Of a DNA stretch of 64,000 bases, positions 17,888 to 26,558 are shown piece by piece (the stretch's first letter is position 1; each line of letters starts with the position of its first letter). A program made the position numbers and the translations under genes. Origin of the DNA: Rhizobium halophilum (lineage in GTDB: Bacteria; Pseudomonadota; Alphaproteobacteria; Rhizobiales; Rhizobiaceae); contig NZ_JAKJHS010000009.1 of NCBI RefSeq assembly GCF_021648825.1, positions 62,001 to 126,000 on the forward strand. The letters are read 5' to 3'. The notes under the pieces were generated by a model. That model ran no database searches, was not told the origin of the DNA, and saw nothing but the letters and a program-made list of their open reading frames with translations.

Positions 17888-18310
17888 ATGAACATCGGCC
17901 AGGCATCCGACGCTTCGGGCGTCTCCGCGAAGATGATCCGTTATTACGAGCAGATCGGCCTGATCCGGCCCATGGGTCGCACCGGCAACAACTACCGCGT
18001 CTATGGAGACGAAGAGGTGCACATCCTCCGCTTCATCAAACGCGCACGCAATCTCGGCTTTTCGCTGGAGGAGACGGAAACTCTCCTGAAGCTCTGGCAG
18101 GACAAGGACCGCACCAGCGCCTCCGTCAAGGAGGTGGCCGAGGTTCACATCGTGGATCTGGAGCGGCGCATTGCCGAGATGCAGGGCATGGTGAAGACGC
18201 TGAAGCATCTCTCCCATTGCTGCAGCGGCGACGACCGCCCTAACTGCCCGATCCTCGACGATCTGGCGGGTGCCGCTCCGGCTCCCGTCCCCGCGAAAAA
18301 ACGTGCTTGA
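17888..18310 (+). CDS. cueR: CueR/HmrR copper-responsive MerR-family regulator
   Basis: 140 residues from ATG 17888 with GGGGAGAAG upstream. The N-terminus is a MerR helix-turn-helix (MNIGQASDASGVSAKMIRYY with ...GLIRPMGRTGNNYRVY), then a dimerisation helix and the metal-binding loop with Cys112 and Cys120, at the same positions as the Cu(I) ligands of E. coli CueR (HCCSGDDRPNCPIL). It activates the two promoters described here when Cu(I) is bound. It lies in the same direction between copA and copZ, and the copZ operator begins in its last codons. Confidence 0.95.
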   Translation: MNIGQASDASGVSAKMIRYYEQIGLIRPMGRTGNNYRVYGDEEVHILRFIKRARNLGFSLEETETLLKLWQDKDRTSASVKEVAEVHIVDLERRIAEMQGMVKTLKHLSHCCSGDDRPNCPILDDLAGAAPAPVPAKKRA

Positions 18311-18330
18311 CCCTCCCATTGTGGGAAGGT
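18307..18330 (+). promoter_or_regulatory. Second CueR-type promoter, upstream of copZ
   Basis: TTGACC at 18307-18312 overlaps the stop of cueR. The palindrome arms are ACCCTCC (18310-18316) and GGAAGGT (18324-18330) with a seven-base centre, one mismatch from the copA operator. The spacing to the next likely -10 is again long. It should give copZ its own copper-inducible transcript. Confidence 0.88.
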
Positions 18331-18363
18331 GCAGAAGCAAGACATAACAAAAGGAGACTGCCG

Positions 18364-18561
18364 ATGACCACCACTTTCAACGTGCCCGACATGACCTGCG
18401 GCCACTGCGAGAAGAGCGTACGCTCCTCACTCGGCGAGGCCCTGCCGGGCGCTGCCGTGACCGTCGACCTCGACGCCAAGCGTGTCACCGTCGAAGGCGA
18501 TGCCGACCGTGCGGAAGAGGCAATCCGGGATGCCGGCTACACGCCGGAAAGGGCCGCCTGA
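18364..18561 (+). CDS. copZ: Copper chaperone CopZ
   Basis: 65 residues from ATG 18364, with AAGGAG nine bases upstream. A single heavy-metal-associated domain: MTTTFNVPDMTCGHCEKSV, with the Cu(I)-binding Cys12 and Cys15, and the ferredoxin-like beta-alpha-beta ending ...RAEEAIRDAGYTPERAA. It carries Cu(I) in the cytoplasm and hands it to the N-terminal domain of CopA or to CueR. It is the last gene of the copper island. Confidence 0.95.
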   Translation: MTTTFNVPDMTCGHCEKSVRSSLGEALPGAAVTVDLDAKRVTVEGDADRAEEAIRDAGYTPERAA

Positions 18562-18710
18562 GGATTGGAAACGGGCCATCTGCGGAGGGGCTGTGGCGAG
18601 AACTGGCCCGAAACGTTCTGCTGCTGTTTTTCAGGTCGAACTTCTGTCGGAAATCTCGGTTCTGGCTGCTTGCATAACCAAGACAGCAGCCAGGGCAGCA
18701 GTGGACGGAC

Positions 18711-19085
18711 ATGGCATTCTTCGAATCAAGGATCGCGGTTCTCGTCGTGGAGGACGACCCGATCATACGCCTGAGCATCACAGATGATCTGACTGACCTC
18801 GGATACGAGGTTTACGAGGCGGCTGATGCCCAGGAAGCCATCGAGCAGCTCACGCAGAACGTGAACATCAGCGTGCTGTTCACCGACATCGACATGCCGG
18901 GCGACCTGGATGGACTGCGACTTGCGGCCTTGGTGCGCGACCGATGGCCCCCCATCAAGATCATCGTGACATCTGGCAAGCATCAACTGACGGGTGCGGA
19001 TCTTCCGGTGTCTGGTCGCTTCATTCCCAAGCCATATACGCCGGTCATCGTTGCGGACGTCATCCGCAATCTCTTGCGGGGCTGA
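18711..19085 (+). CDS. Single-domain response regulator
   Basis: 124 residues, only a receiver domain. Asp acidic pair in VVEDDPIIR, phosphoacceptor Asp59 in LFTDIDMPGDLDGLRLA, conserved Ser/Thr in IIVTSGKHQ and Lys in FIPKPYTP. There is no output domain, so it probably works through protein contacts, as CheY- or DivK-like proteins do. The conserved GDLDGL pattern is common in rhizobial receivers of the same type as those in phyllosphere stress cascades. No kinase gene is next to it. Confidence 0.9.
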   Translation: MAFFESRIAVLVVEDDPIIRLSITDDLTDLGYEVYEAADAQEAIEQLTQNVNISVLFTDIDMPGDLDGLRLAALVRDRWPPIKIIVTSGKHQLTGADLPVSGRFIPKPYTPVIVADVIRNLLRG

Positions 19086-19223
19086 GGGACAGAGCTGGCG
19101 GCTCGCCTGTTGGTCCAGCGTTGCCGTCGAGCACGTGACTAGAACTTTTCCGGAAAGGATCACCCCCTGCATCCGCGGTGGGCTCACCTAAGCAGGCTGG
19201 CTCGCGTCCGACCGCGCGGCCAC

Positions 19224-19250
19224 AAAAAAAGGGCCCCTTGCGGGGCCCTT
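19224..19250 (-). terminator. Terminator of the downstream RopB-like gene
   Basis: On the minus strand AAGGGCCCC (from 19250) pairs with GGGGCCCTT with a GCAA loop, followed by a run of seven Ts ending near 19224. It lies about 20 bases after the stop of the barrel gene at 19272. Confidence 0.88.
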
Positions 19251-19271
19251 ACTGCTTCTCAGATCGCTGGA

Positions 19272-19913
19272 TCAGAATTTAACGCCGAGACCCACCTGCA
19301 CGACATGCTGTTCGAAATCGGGTTCGAAGCCGGCGATATCTCCGTCGCTGTAATCGTTGTAGCGATACTCCAGGCGGCCGAACATATTGTCCGTGAAGGC
19401 GTAGTCGACGCCTGCGCCCAGTGTCCAGCCATGCAGGGTGTCGTCATCGTTCACGCCGCCACCATCAACGCTGAGGTTCGTGGCGGTCCATCCACCCGCG
19501 ACATAGAGCAAGGCGCGATCTGCCGCATAGCCGACGCGGCCCCGTACCGAGCCTGAAAAGCCGGTATCGATTTCGCCGGTAGCGCCGCCACCCAGGTCGT
19601 AATCGTTCTCGTTCCAGTCGTAGTTCACGTCGCCTTCGACGCCGACGACGAAACCGTTGGCCATCTGCCAGTTGTAGCCGGCGAACACGCCGAACCGGCC
19701 ACCATCGAAGTCATCCTCGCCGCCGGCGCCGTCGCTGACCTCTCCCCACCCATAGCCGCCATGCAGACCAAGATAGGGGCCGCTCCAGCTGAAGGCCGAA
19801 GCGACGTCAACGGCGACGGGAGCTTGCGGGATCGTTTCAACCGCGTCAGCGGCAAATACCTGGGAGGAAACAGCGGCCGCGAAGACCGCACTCAACAGAA
19901 ACGTCTTGGTCAT
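19272..19913 (-). CDS. RopB/Omp25-like outer membrane beta-barrel protein
   Basis: 213 residues. A signal peptide (MTKTFLLSAVFAAAVSSQVFA, cut after AxA) is followed by a porin-family barrel of the Omp25/31 type: FSWSGPYLGLHGGYGWGE, GYNWQMANGFVVGVEGDVNY, FSGSVRGRVGYA and the closing strand HVVQVGLGVKF with terminal Phe, which the BAM machine recognises. These proteins are abundant outer membrane proteins in rhizobia and Brucella. It is closely similar to the next gene (20100-20735) along the whole length, so it arose by tandem duplication. Confidence 0.92.
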   Translation of the reverse strand: MTKTFLLSAVFAAAVSSQVFAADAVETIPQAPVAVDVASAFSWSGPYLGLHGGYGWGEVSDGAGGEDDFDGGRFGVFAGYNWQMANGFVVGVEGDVNYDWNENDYDLGGGATGEIDTGFSGSVRGRVGYAADRALLYVAGGWTATNLSVDGGGVNDDDTLHGWTLGAGVDYAFTDNMFGRLEYRYNDYSDGDIAGFEPDFEQHVVQVGLGVKF

Positions 19914-20052
19914 TCAAGTTCTCCATTCGCTGCCCCAAGGCTAGAAGAGTCGCTTGTGGTTGTCTGTAGCAAGGAAGCAACTTATGGCAGAAATGACGGA
20001 CGCTGTCGGTTGTCGCCTGATGCCCGGTTCGGGAGCCATGGCCACTGACAAC

Positions 20053-20083
20053 AAAAAAAGGGCCCCGGTTGAGGCCCTTTTTT
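20053..20083 (-). terminator. Terminator between the two RopB-like genes
   Basis: On the minus strand a stem of GGGCC-type arms (AAAAAAGGGCC from 20083, loop around TCAACC, GGCCCTTTTTTT to 20053) with T runs on both sides. It lies 17 bases after the stop of the upstream barrel gene (20100) and could also work on the plus strand. Confidence 0.85.
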
Positions 20084-20099
20084 ATGAGATCCGGGAGGA

Positions 20100-20735
20100 T
20101 CAGAACTTCACACCGATGCCCACCTGGACGACGTGCTGGTCGAAGTCCGCATCGAAGGCGCCAAGGTCAGCGTTGCTGTAGTCGTTGTAACGATATTCCA
20201 GACGACCGAAGACGTTGTCGGTGAAGGCGTGATCGATGCCTGCGCCCAGCGTCCAGCCGTGGGCTGTATCGCTTTCATCGACGCCGGCGCCACTGAGTTC
20301 AACATTTGTTGCCGTCCAGCCACCTGCTGCGTAGATCAGCGTACGATCCATGGCATAGCCGACGCGGCCACGAACGGAGCCGGAGAAGCCAGTTTCGCCA
20401 TCGACGCCTGTCGTGCCGATCTCGTCTTCGTTCCAGTCGTAGTTGATGTCACCTTCGAGACCGGCGACGAAGCCGTTGGACATCTGCCAGTTGTAGCCGA
20501 CAAAGCCACCGAAGCGACCGCCGTCGAAGTTGCCGCTACCAGCAAGGCCATCCACGTCACTATCGCCCCAGCCGTATCCGCCGTGCAAACCGATGTAGGG
20601 GCCGCTCCAGCTGAAAGCAGCCGGCATTTCAACGGCAGCCGGAGCTTCCGGAATGTATTCCACCGCGTCGGCGGCGAGAGCTGAGGAGGATGCAACCATT
20701 GCAACGCTCGCAGCCAGGAACAGGATTCTCTTCAT
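20100..20735 (-). CDS. RopB/Omp25-like outer membrane beta-barrel protein (paralogue)
   Basis: 211 residues from ATG 20735, preceded by AAGGAGA. The signal peptide is MKRILFLAASVAMVASSSALA. The mature part repeats the pattern of the neighbour: AFSWSGPYIGLHGGYGWGDS, GYNWQMSNGFVAGLEGDINY, ETGFSGSVRGRVGYAMDRTL and the terminal strand HVVQVGIGVKF. The upstream region (20736-20930) is relatively AT-rich and should hold a strong promoter, fitting an abundant outer membrane protein. Each copy has its own terminator, so the two are transcribed separately. Confidence 0.92.
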   Translation of the reverse strand: MKRILFLAASVAMVASSSALAADAVEYIPEAPAAVEMPAAFSWSGPYIGLHGGYGWGDSDVDGLAGSGNFDGGRFGGFVGYNWQMSNGFVAGLEGDINYDWNEDEIGTTGVDGETGFSGSVRGRVGYAMDRTLIYAAGGWTATNVELSGAGVDESDTAHGWTLGAGIDHAFTDNVFGRLEYRYNDYSNADLGAFDADFDQHVVQVGIGVKF

Positions 20736-21089
20736 GATAGTCTCCTTACTCGATTGCGGATGATTAAGGGGTAAAACCATTTCGCTCATAAAGCTGTAAC
20801 TGAATTACAACAGCTTTTTGTAAATGAGAAGTAGTCGTACCGGTCCCCGTCCGTCCGTAGTTGATGATGCCGGAAGAACGAGGCTGCTCGTCGCCAGTTC
20901 CGCTGGTTCCGCGCGCTGATCACGAAGAAAATGCGCTGTTGCGGATCTGCATCACTGGCCTCTCGGCCTGGTCCCTCGCGTCCTTTCGAAGGAAGCGACG
21001 CGATTGAGGCGCAACCATGGCGCCGGCTTCCTTGTTGGGGAAGGACAGGTTCCCCATTTCTGTGGGAACGGACGACGAAGGAGCCATTC

Positions 21090-22553
21090 TTGTTCCAGTT
21101 TGACAATTCCTATGCCCGCCTTCCGGATCACTTCTATGCCTCCGTCTATCCCGAGCCGGTGGAGGGGCCGGTGCTCCTGAAGTTCAACGAGGCGCTGGCT
21201 GAGGAGCTAGGCATTGGGGCCGATCTCTCCGATCCCGCACGCCTTGCCGCCATCCTTGCCGGCAATGTTGTCCCGCAGGGCGCAACGCCTCTCGCCATGG
21301 CCTATGCCGGTCATCAGTTCGGCTCCTTCGTGCCGCAGCTCGGCGATGGCCGCGCCATTCTGCTCGGCGAGGTGGTCGATCGAAGTGGCACGCGGCGCGA
21401 CATCCAGTTGAAGGGCGCCGGCCCGACGCCGTTTTCCCGCCGGGGCGACGGCCGGGCGGCGCTGGGGCCGGTGCTGCGCGAATACATCCTCTCCGAAGCC
21501 ATGCACGCGCTCGGGATCCGTGCGACCCGAGCGCTGGCAGCGGTCGCCACCGGTGAGCAGGTCTACCGGGAAACGCCGCAGCCGGGCGCCGTCTTCGTGC
21601 GGGTTGCCGCAAGCCATGTTCGCATCGGCACCTTCCAGTATTTCGCCGCGCGGCAGGATGTCGAAGGTTTGCGCATCCTTGCCGACTACGTGATCGACCG
21701 CCACTATCCGGAGCTGAAGGAAAGGGAGAGGCCTTACCTCGACCTGCTGCGCGCCGTGGCCTTTGCCCAGGCGGATCTTGTCGCCCGCTGGCTGGGTGTC
21801 GGCTTCATCCATGGCGTGATGAACACCGACAACATGACCCTCTCAGGCGAGACGATCGACTTTGGCCCCTGCGCATTCCTCGATGAATACGATCAGATGA
21901 AGGTCTTCTCCTCCATCGACCAGGGCGGCCGCTACGCCTATCGCAACCAACCGGGGATCGCGCAGTGGAATATCGCCCGGCTTGCCGAATGCCTGCTGCC
22001 GCTGATCGACGACGACCAGGACAAGGCGGTTCTATCGGCCAACCACGTGCTGAGCGAGTTCGGTGAGCGTTTCCAGACGCAGTGGCTCGCCGTCTTCCGC
22101 CGCAAGCTGGGCTTTTTGGAGGAAGAGGAGGGGGACGGCGATCTGGTTCAGGGCCTGTTGTCAGCCATGCAGGAGGGCGAGGCAGACTTCACGCGGACGT
22201 TCCGGCAACTATGCCATGTGGCGGGTGGCGAAAGCGACGAGCTCTTCCTCTCGTTGTTCAAGGACCCTTCGGGCGCGTCGGGATGGCTGTCGCGCTGGCG
22301 CACGCGGCTGGAGCAGGAAAAAGCGCTCCCACAGGAGCGGGCGTCCGCCATGCGTGCCGTCAACCCCGCGATCATTCCGCGCAACCACAAGGTGGAGGAA
22401 GCTCTCGCTGCCGCCAACTACGGTGACCTGAGCTTCTTCGAACGCCTGCTGCAGGCGCTGGAAAAGCCGTATGAAGATCACGTCGAGTTTGCCGATTATG
22501 CCGTTCCGCCAAAACCGGAGGAGCGCGTGCTGCAGACATTCTGCGGCACGTGA
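21090..22553 (+). CDS. selO: Protein adenylyltransferase SelO (YdiU/UPF0061)
   Basis: About 487 residues. The start is placed at TTG 21090: it has AAGGAG seven bases upstream and gives the usual N-terminus of the family, FQFDNSYARLPDHFYA, whereas the residues encoded further upstream are unrelated. Pseudokinase core motifs: QLKGAGPTPFSRRGDGRA (with the ATP-binding Lys), REYILSEAMHALGIRATRAL, and the metal-binding HGVMNTDNM with DFGPCAFLDEY. SelO transfers AMP to Ser/Thr/Tyr of target proteins, with ATP bound in a flipped orientation, and is linked to oxidative stress. The C-terminus here lacks the Sec/Cys that some homologues carry before the end, but has a Cys in LQTFCGT that matches it. Confidence 0.93.
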   Translation: MFQFDNSYARLPDHFYASVYPEPVEGPVLLKFNEALAEELGIGADLSDPARLAAILAGNVVPQGATPLAMAYAGHQFGSFVPQLGDGRAILLGEVVDRSGTRRDIQLKGAGPTPFSRRGDGRAALGPVLREYILSEAMHALGIRATRALAAVATGEQVYRETPQPGAVFVRVAASHVRIGTFQYFAARQDVEGLRILADYVIDRHYPELKERERPYLDLLRAVAFAQADLVARWLGVGFIHGVMNTDNMTLSGETIDFGPCAFLDEYDQMKVFSSIDQGGRYAYRNQPGIAQWNIARLAECLLPLIDDDQDKAVLSANHVLSEFGERFQTQWLAVFRRKLGFLEEEEGDGDLVQGLLSAMQEGEADFTRTFRQLCHVAGGESDELFLSLFKDPSGASGWLSRWRTRLEQEKALPQERASAMRAVNPAIIPRNHKVEEALAAANYGDLSFFERLLQALEKPYEDHVEFADYAVPPKPEERVLQTFCGT

Positions 22554-22595
22554 TCCCTTTGCGAGTGCCGGCAGGGGCTCGATCGCTGCCGGTGG

Positions 22596-23246
22596 CTAGG
22601 GCCCCGCTGTCGCAGCGCTTGCCGGATCGGGCGCGGTGTGTGCAGCGGGAGCGCTGAACCCGCCTTCGATCGGGCGCCCGACGGCGAGCGTCTTGATCAG
22701 CGAGGGCGAAAGCCGCTCCCGGTATGCGCTGTCGGGTTCTGCACCCAGGGCATCCAGCGTCTTGCTGAAAAAGCACCGAACAGCGGCGGCGGCCGTGATG
22801 TCGAAGATTTCCGCGTCCGAAAATCCATGCGACTTCAGGCGCGAAACATCCTCGTTGCTGATGGATGAGGCGTCGCGCACCACTTTGGCCGCAAATCGCA
22901 TCATTTCCCGCTCGGCCTCATCGAGCGGTGCATGAGGGCCGCCGGTCACGGTTTCTGCAAGCTGCGTGTCGCTGAAGCCTTCTCGCAGCAGAACCGTGCC
23001 ATGGGCCAGCACGCAATAGGAAGACTTCAGTTCCTTTGCCGCCGCAAGCGTCACCAGTTCGTAACGGCGAAGGCTCATATGTCCGCGGATGCTGGCCAGA
23101 AGCGCTCCCCATTTCTCCATCACTTCGGGCCGATGCCCGAAGATCTTGTACATGTTGGGTAGGTACCCGTAGCTCTCCTCGGCAGCCGTATACATGGCGG
23201 CGGCGGAGATGCTGGCTTCCGGTGTGGGTGTCGAGATGAAGGGCAT
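22596..23246 (-). CDS. Carboxymuconolactone decarboxylase (AhpD-like) family protein
   Basis: 216 residues from ATG 23246, with a near-perfect AAAGGAGG box eight bases upstream. The all-helical CMD/AhpD fold shows in LVTLAAAKELKSSYCVLAHG, where CxxxH (Cys..Ala-His) is the peroxidase-type redox site, and in FSDAEIFDITAAAAVRCFFS. It resembles the uncharacterised peroxidase-related enzymes. The last 25 residues are Ala/Pro-rich and probably disordered. It is convergent with selO, 42 bases apart; both fit oxidative stress. Confidence 0.9.
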   Translation of the reverse strand: MPFISTPTPEASISAAAMYTAAEESYGYLPNMYKIFGHRPEVMEKWGALLASIRGHMSLRRYELVTLAAAKELKSSYCVLAHGTVLLREGFSDTQLAETVTGGPHAPLDEAEREMMRFAAKVVRDASSISNEDVSRLKSHGFSDAEIFDITAAAAVRCFFSKTLDALGAEPDSAYRERLSPSLIKTLAVGRPIEGGFSAPAAHTAPDPASAATAGP

Positions 23247-23358
23247 GGCTGATCCTCCTTTGACAAAGGCAGAATAGCCCAATTCACCCGTCAGACAAAT
23301 GTCAGCGCTGCGCCGCCGCAGCGGCCTTCACAACCTCGGTGAAGCGATCAGGGTGCCT

Positions 23359-25127
23359 TCAAGCGACAGAGGCAACCGATCCTTCGATCGCCTTGCGGTA
23401 GAAATGGTCGAACGCCTCAAGCTCCAGCGGCCGGGCGAAGAGATAGCCCTGGCCTTCGTCGCAGCCCATCACGCGCAGGAGTTCTGCAGCCTCCGGCACC
23501 TCGATGCCTTCGGCCACCACACGGTAGCCCATCTCGTGGGAGAGCTTGATCATCGAATGCACGAGCTTCTGCTCGCGCGAGCCGTCGCCGAGCGCGCGGA
23601 TGAAGGACTGGTCGATCTTCACGACGCTCACGGGAAGGCGTTGCAGATAGGAAAGGCTGCTGTATCCGGTGCCGAAGTCGTCGATCGCCAAACCGATGCC
23701 GCACTCCACGAGCCGGTCAAGCTTGGCCAGCACCTGCGCGCTGTTTTGCATGAGCGACCCTTCGGTCAATTCGATCTCGAGCAGGCTGCAAGGAACGTCG
23801 TGCTGTGCGAGGACGCTTAGGATTTCCTCCACCACGTCTTCCTTCAGATTGCTCGCGGCGAAGTTCACCGAGAGCTTCATGGCGAAGCCTTGTGCGCGCC
23901 AGGCGCTGAGCTGCCGTACCGCCTTGTCGAGCACCCAGCGGGTCATGGGCCAGGCAAGCCCACTGTTTTCCAGGATGGGCACGAATTCCGTGGGGGAAAT
24001 GGGGCCGAGCCGCGGGTGCTGCCAGCGGAGCAATGCTTCTGCGGAACGGATCTCGCCCGAGGAAAGGTCCACGCGCGGTTGGAGCACGATGCGCAGTTGT
24101 TCGGGATCGAGGAGAGCAGCCGGGAAATCGTTCAGCAGGCGGAAGGTCCGCCGGTATTTCAGATCATGGCTGTCGCTGAAGGCGCCGATGTTTTGCTCGC
24201 GTGCGCGGGTCTCCTGCACGGCGCTAGAGAGGGACCTGAGGCAGTCCGCCGGCGAAGAGAGACCGGGCTCGAACCCTGTCATCGCACAGACCGGCGTCAC
24301 CGAATACTTGATTTGCGACTCCACCAATTCGATTTCCAGCAACCTGACGAGCTCCGATCTGTAGCTGCCGGCATCGACGCCGCGCGGCGCTAGATAGACA
24401 AATTGTGCGGGCGAGACATGGTAGACCTTGTGGGCCGGCCCGAGGAATGTCTTGAGCGCGCGTGCGGCCTCTTGATGACCTGATCGCACACCGTTGGACC
24501 CATGACGGCCGAAAGGCGCTCCATCTCATGGGACTGGGCCAGGTCGAGCGCAACCGCGAGCCTCTCCGTCTCGGGCGCGTCGCGCGCCAGATCGGCAAGG
24601 TCGTCGCTAAACTGGAGCCGGTTCGGCAGCCCGCTAATCTGATCAATCCGTCCAAAGGCGTGCTGTAGTTCGATCTGCGCCATGACCATGGACGCCAGAT
24701 CTTGTAGGGCCGCGGATTCGGCGTCCGTGATCCGGCGCGGTTCCGTGCCGAGCACGCAAAGCGCGCCCAGACTGTAGCCCTCGCGGGTGGTGAGCGGCGC
24801 ACCGGCGTAGAAACGGACGCCATTCATGCGCAGCAGGCTGTCGCAGTAATAGGCGTCCTTGTCGAAGTCCTCGATCACGAGGAGCTTTGCTGTATCCGCG
24901 ACCTCGCCGCAAGGCGCCTTTTCGCGGGGAATGGTGTTATGGTCGATGCCGATCTTTGACTTGAACCACTGCCGGTCACTGTCTGTCAGGGAAACGGCGG
25001 CGACCGGAAGCTGGAAGATCTGGCTGGCCAATCGCGTGATGCGATCGAAACTTTCGCTTGCCGGCGTGTCGAGGAGATTGAGGCTTGTCAGCGCATGGAG
25101 GCGCTTTTCTTCGTGTGTCGCGGGCAT
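23359..25127 (-). pseudogene. GAF-GGDEF(degenerate)-EAL protein, frameshifted
   Basis: Two open frames on the minus strand, 25127 to about 24470 and about 24489 to 23359, join into one protein if a single G is restored in the run CCTCTT (24468-24473). The first part is a GAF domain (ESFDRITRLASQIFQLPVAA, KAPCGEVADT, GALCVLGTEPR) and the start of a GGDEF-like domain (QISGLPNRLQFSDDL). The GGDEF motif itself is lost: the site reads HVSPAQFVYLAP. The second part is an EAL domain with EALLRW, SVNFAA, EIELTEGSL, DDFGTGYSS, KIDQSF and EGIE, so c-di-GMP phosphodiesterase residues are intact. In the genome as given it is broken. Confidence 0.85.
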
Positions 25128-25427
25128 GCTGGGCTTCCGGTTGATGGATAATGCCTAACAAAGCCTTCTTTCATTCCGTTTAAACGAGTTGGTTAACGGA
25201 AAAGGCCGCACGCCGCTCCACATCACCGAGTCTGGCTCTTCCGCGGTGATAGCATTGGACACCGGCGCCTCCATCTGCCAAGAGCAACCGGGGGCGCGAC
25301 TGCCGTTATCTTTAGAACGGGGTCGGGCGACCGATTGACGTCACGTTGCTGCCGCGAGATCACGCTGGCCGTCCCTGCAACAACAGACCACCCAACTTGG
25401 ATTGTGCCGCTTCGTCGTTCCCGCTCC
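25128..25427. other. Intergenic region, no gene seen
   Basis: About 300 bases between the GAF-EAL gene and the stop of the catalase-like gene. The short open frames here have noncoding-like composition. It should hold the promoter of the GAF-EAL gene; TTTAAACGAGTTGGTTAACG (25180-25199) is the most AT-rich part. No repeat or hairpin terminator is evident. Confidence 0.35.
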
Positions 25428-26558
25428 TCAGATGCGCATGGTCGCACCAGCGGCACGGCCATCGCCGAACGGACACGTGACCGGCTCCCGCACCGACGTC
25501 TCGTTTCCCTCGGAGCGGAAGGCGGCGGAGCGTTCGTAGGAGAGCTTCCTCAGCCGCATGATCGAACCAAGCGGCCGATGTGCCGCTAGTCCGTTCCACG
25601 GGCTAAAATGCATGCCGTCGTCCACTTGCCGCGACAGCTCTTCGCTCCACGCCTCCTGCGGACCGGCGGTGATGGTGGCCACCGTGATGAACGGGCTCTT
25701 CGCTTCATCCCAGGCATCGACGCCTTCCACCGGCATCGTCTCCAGATCGGTGCAGAGCTGGACCTGCAGGTGCCAGACGGCGGTTTCGTTGTCGAAGAAA
25801 GTTTCGGTTTCGTGGCGCAGGATTTCGGCATCCTTGGAGGTGTCGACCGTGGTGCCCGTCAGCGCCTTCAGGTTGGCGGAGGCGGGGACGACGCCGATCT
25901 TGGCGATATAATCGCCGAAGCGCAGCGGCAGCTGGGCAAAGAAGCTTTCACCAAGAATATGGGTTTCAGGATTGCCGCCCAGCGCCTTCAGCGCCGCACT
26001 TTCCTTGCCCACACTTTCCAGCGCGCTTTCAACACCCTTGAACACCTTGGAGATGACCTCCTTGGCACCGTCCATCCGGTCGGTAGTGGCTGCGAGCAGG
26101 CGGGCGTTCTGCAGGAAAGCCTTGCCGGACGGGGAGTTGAACTCCTTGCCATTGACCATCACGAAGTCCTAGCTGGTGGACTGTGCCGAACCCGGCAGCC
26201 GCGGACCTTCCACGTTCAGCACCTTCAGCGCCATGCCCCGCGGCGTCGAGACGCTGTCATGCAAGAGGTCGCCGGGGGTGGTGGAAAGGCGAACCACCGC
26301 CTCAGAACGGCCGGGCTTGGCAAACAGCCCCTGCGCCAGTTCCGGTGGCAGGTCCTCCAGCACCTCGAAGCTGGCGGCCAGCAGGCCGTGGCTCTTGGCA
26401 TGCACGGCGCGGATCGCGTGACCGGAATTTTCATAGGTTGTTTCGCAGATCGAGATCATCGTTTCGGCGATCTTGCGGCTGGTTTCCGCTTCGTCGGGTT
26501 CGAGTTTCTCGACATCCGCCGTGTAGCGGACGGGGGTGACGGACAGACGGCTGATCAT
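25428..26558 (-). pseudogene. Catalase-family protein interrupted by an amber codon
   Basis: One frame of 376 codons on the minus strand is split by a TAG at 26169-26171. Before it: ENSGHAIRAVHAKSHGLLAA (catalase-type distal His region), RSEAVVRLSTTPGDLLHDSV and PRGMALKVLNVEG. After it the protein continues in the same frame: DFVMVNGKEFNSPSGKAFLQ, FAQLPLRFGDYIAKIGVVPA and the C-terminal RLRKLSYERSAAFR, probably with the heme-ligand Tyr. Upstream codon pattern suggests CAG to TAG (Gln to stop). The second half has an internal GTG/ATG that could give a separate peptide but lacks a good ribosome site. The gene starts four bases before the end of the molybdenum enzyme gene, so it is the last gene of that operon. 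Confidence 0.88.

Noticed and set aside
15700..17895. Very long open frames antisense to copA and to other GC-rich genes
   Set aside because: Mirror frames of strongly GC-biased codons; no ribosome site and no family resemblance.
21120..21185. Repeat-like stretch encoding YPEPVEGP in SelO
   Set aside because: It resembles a repeat known from other genomes, but SelO homologues have a similar segment here, so it is native coding sequence.
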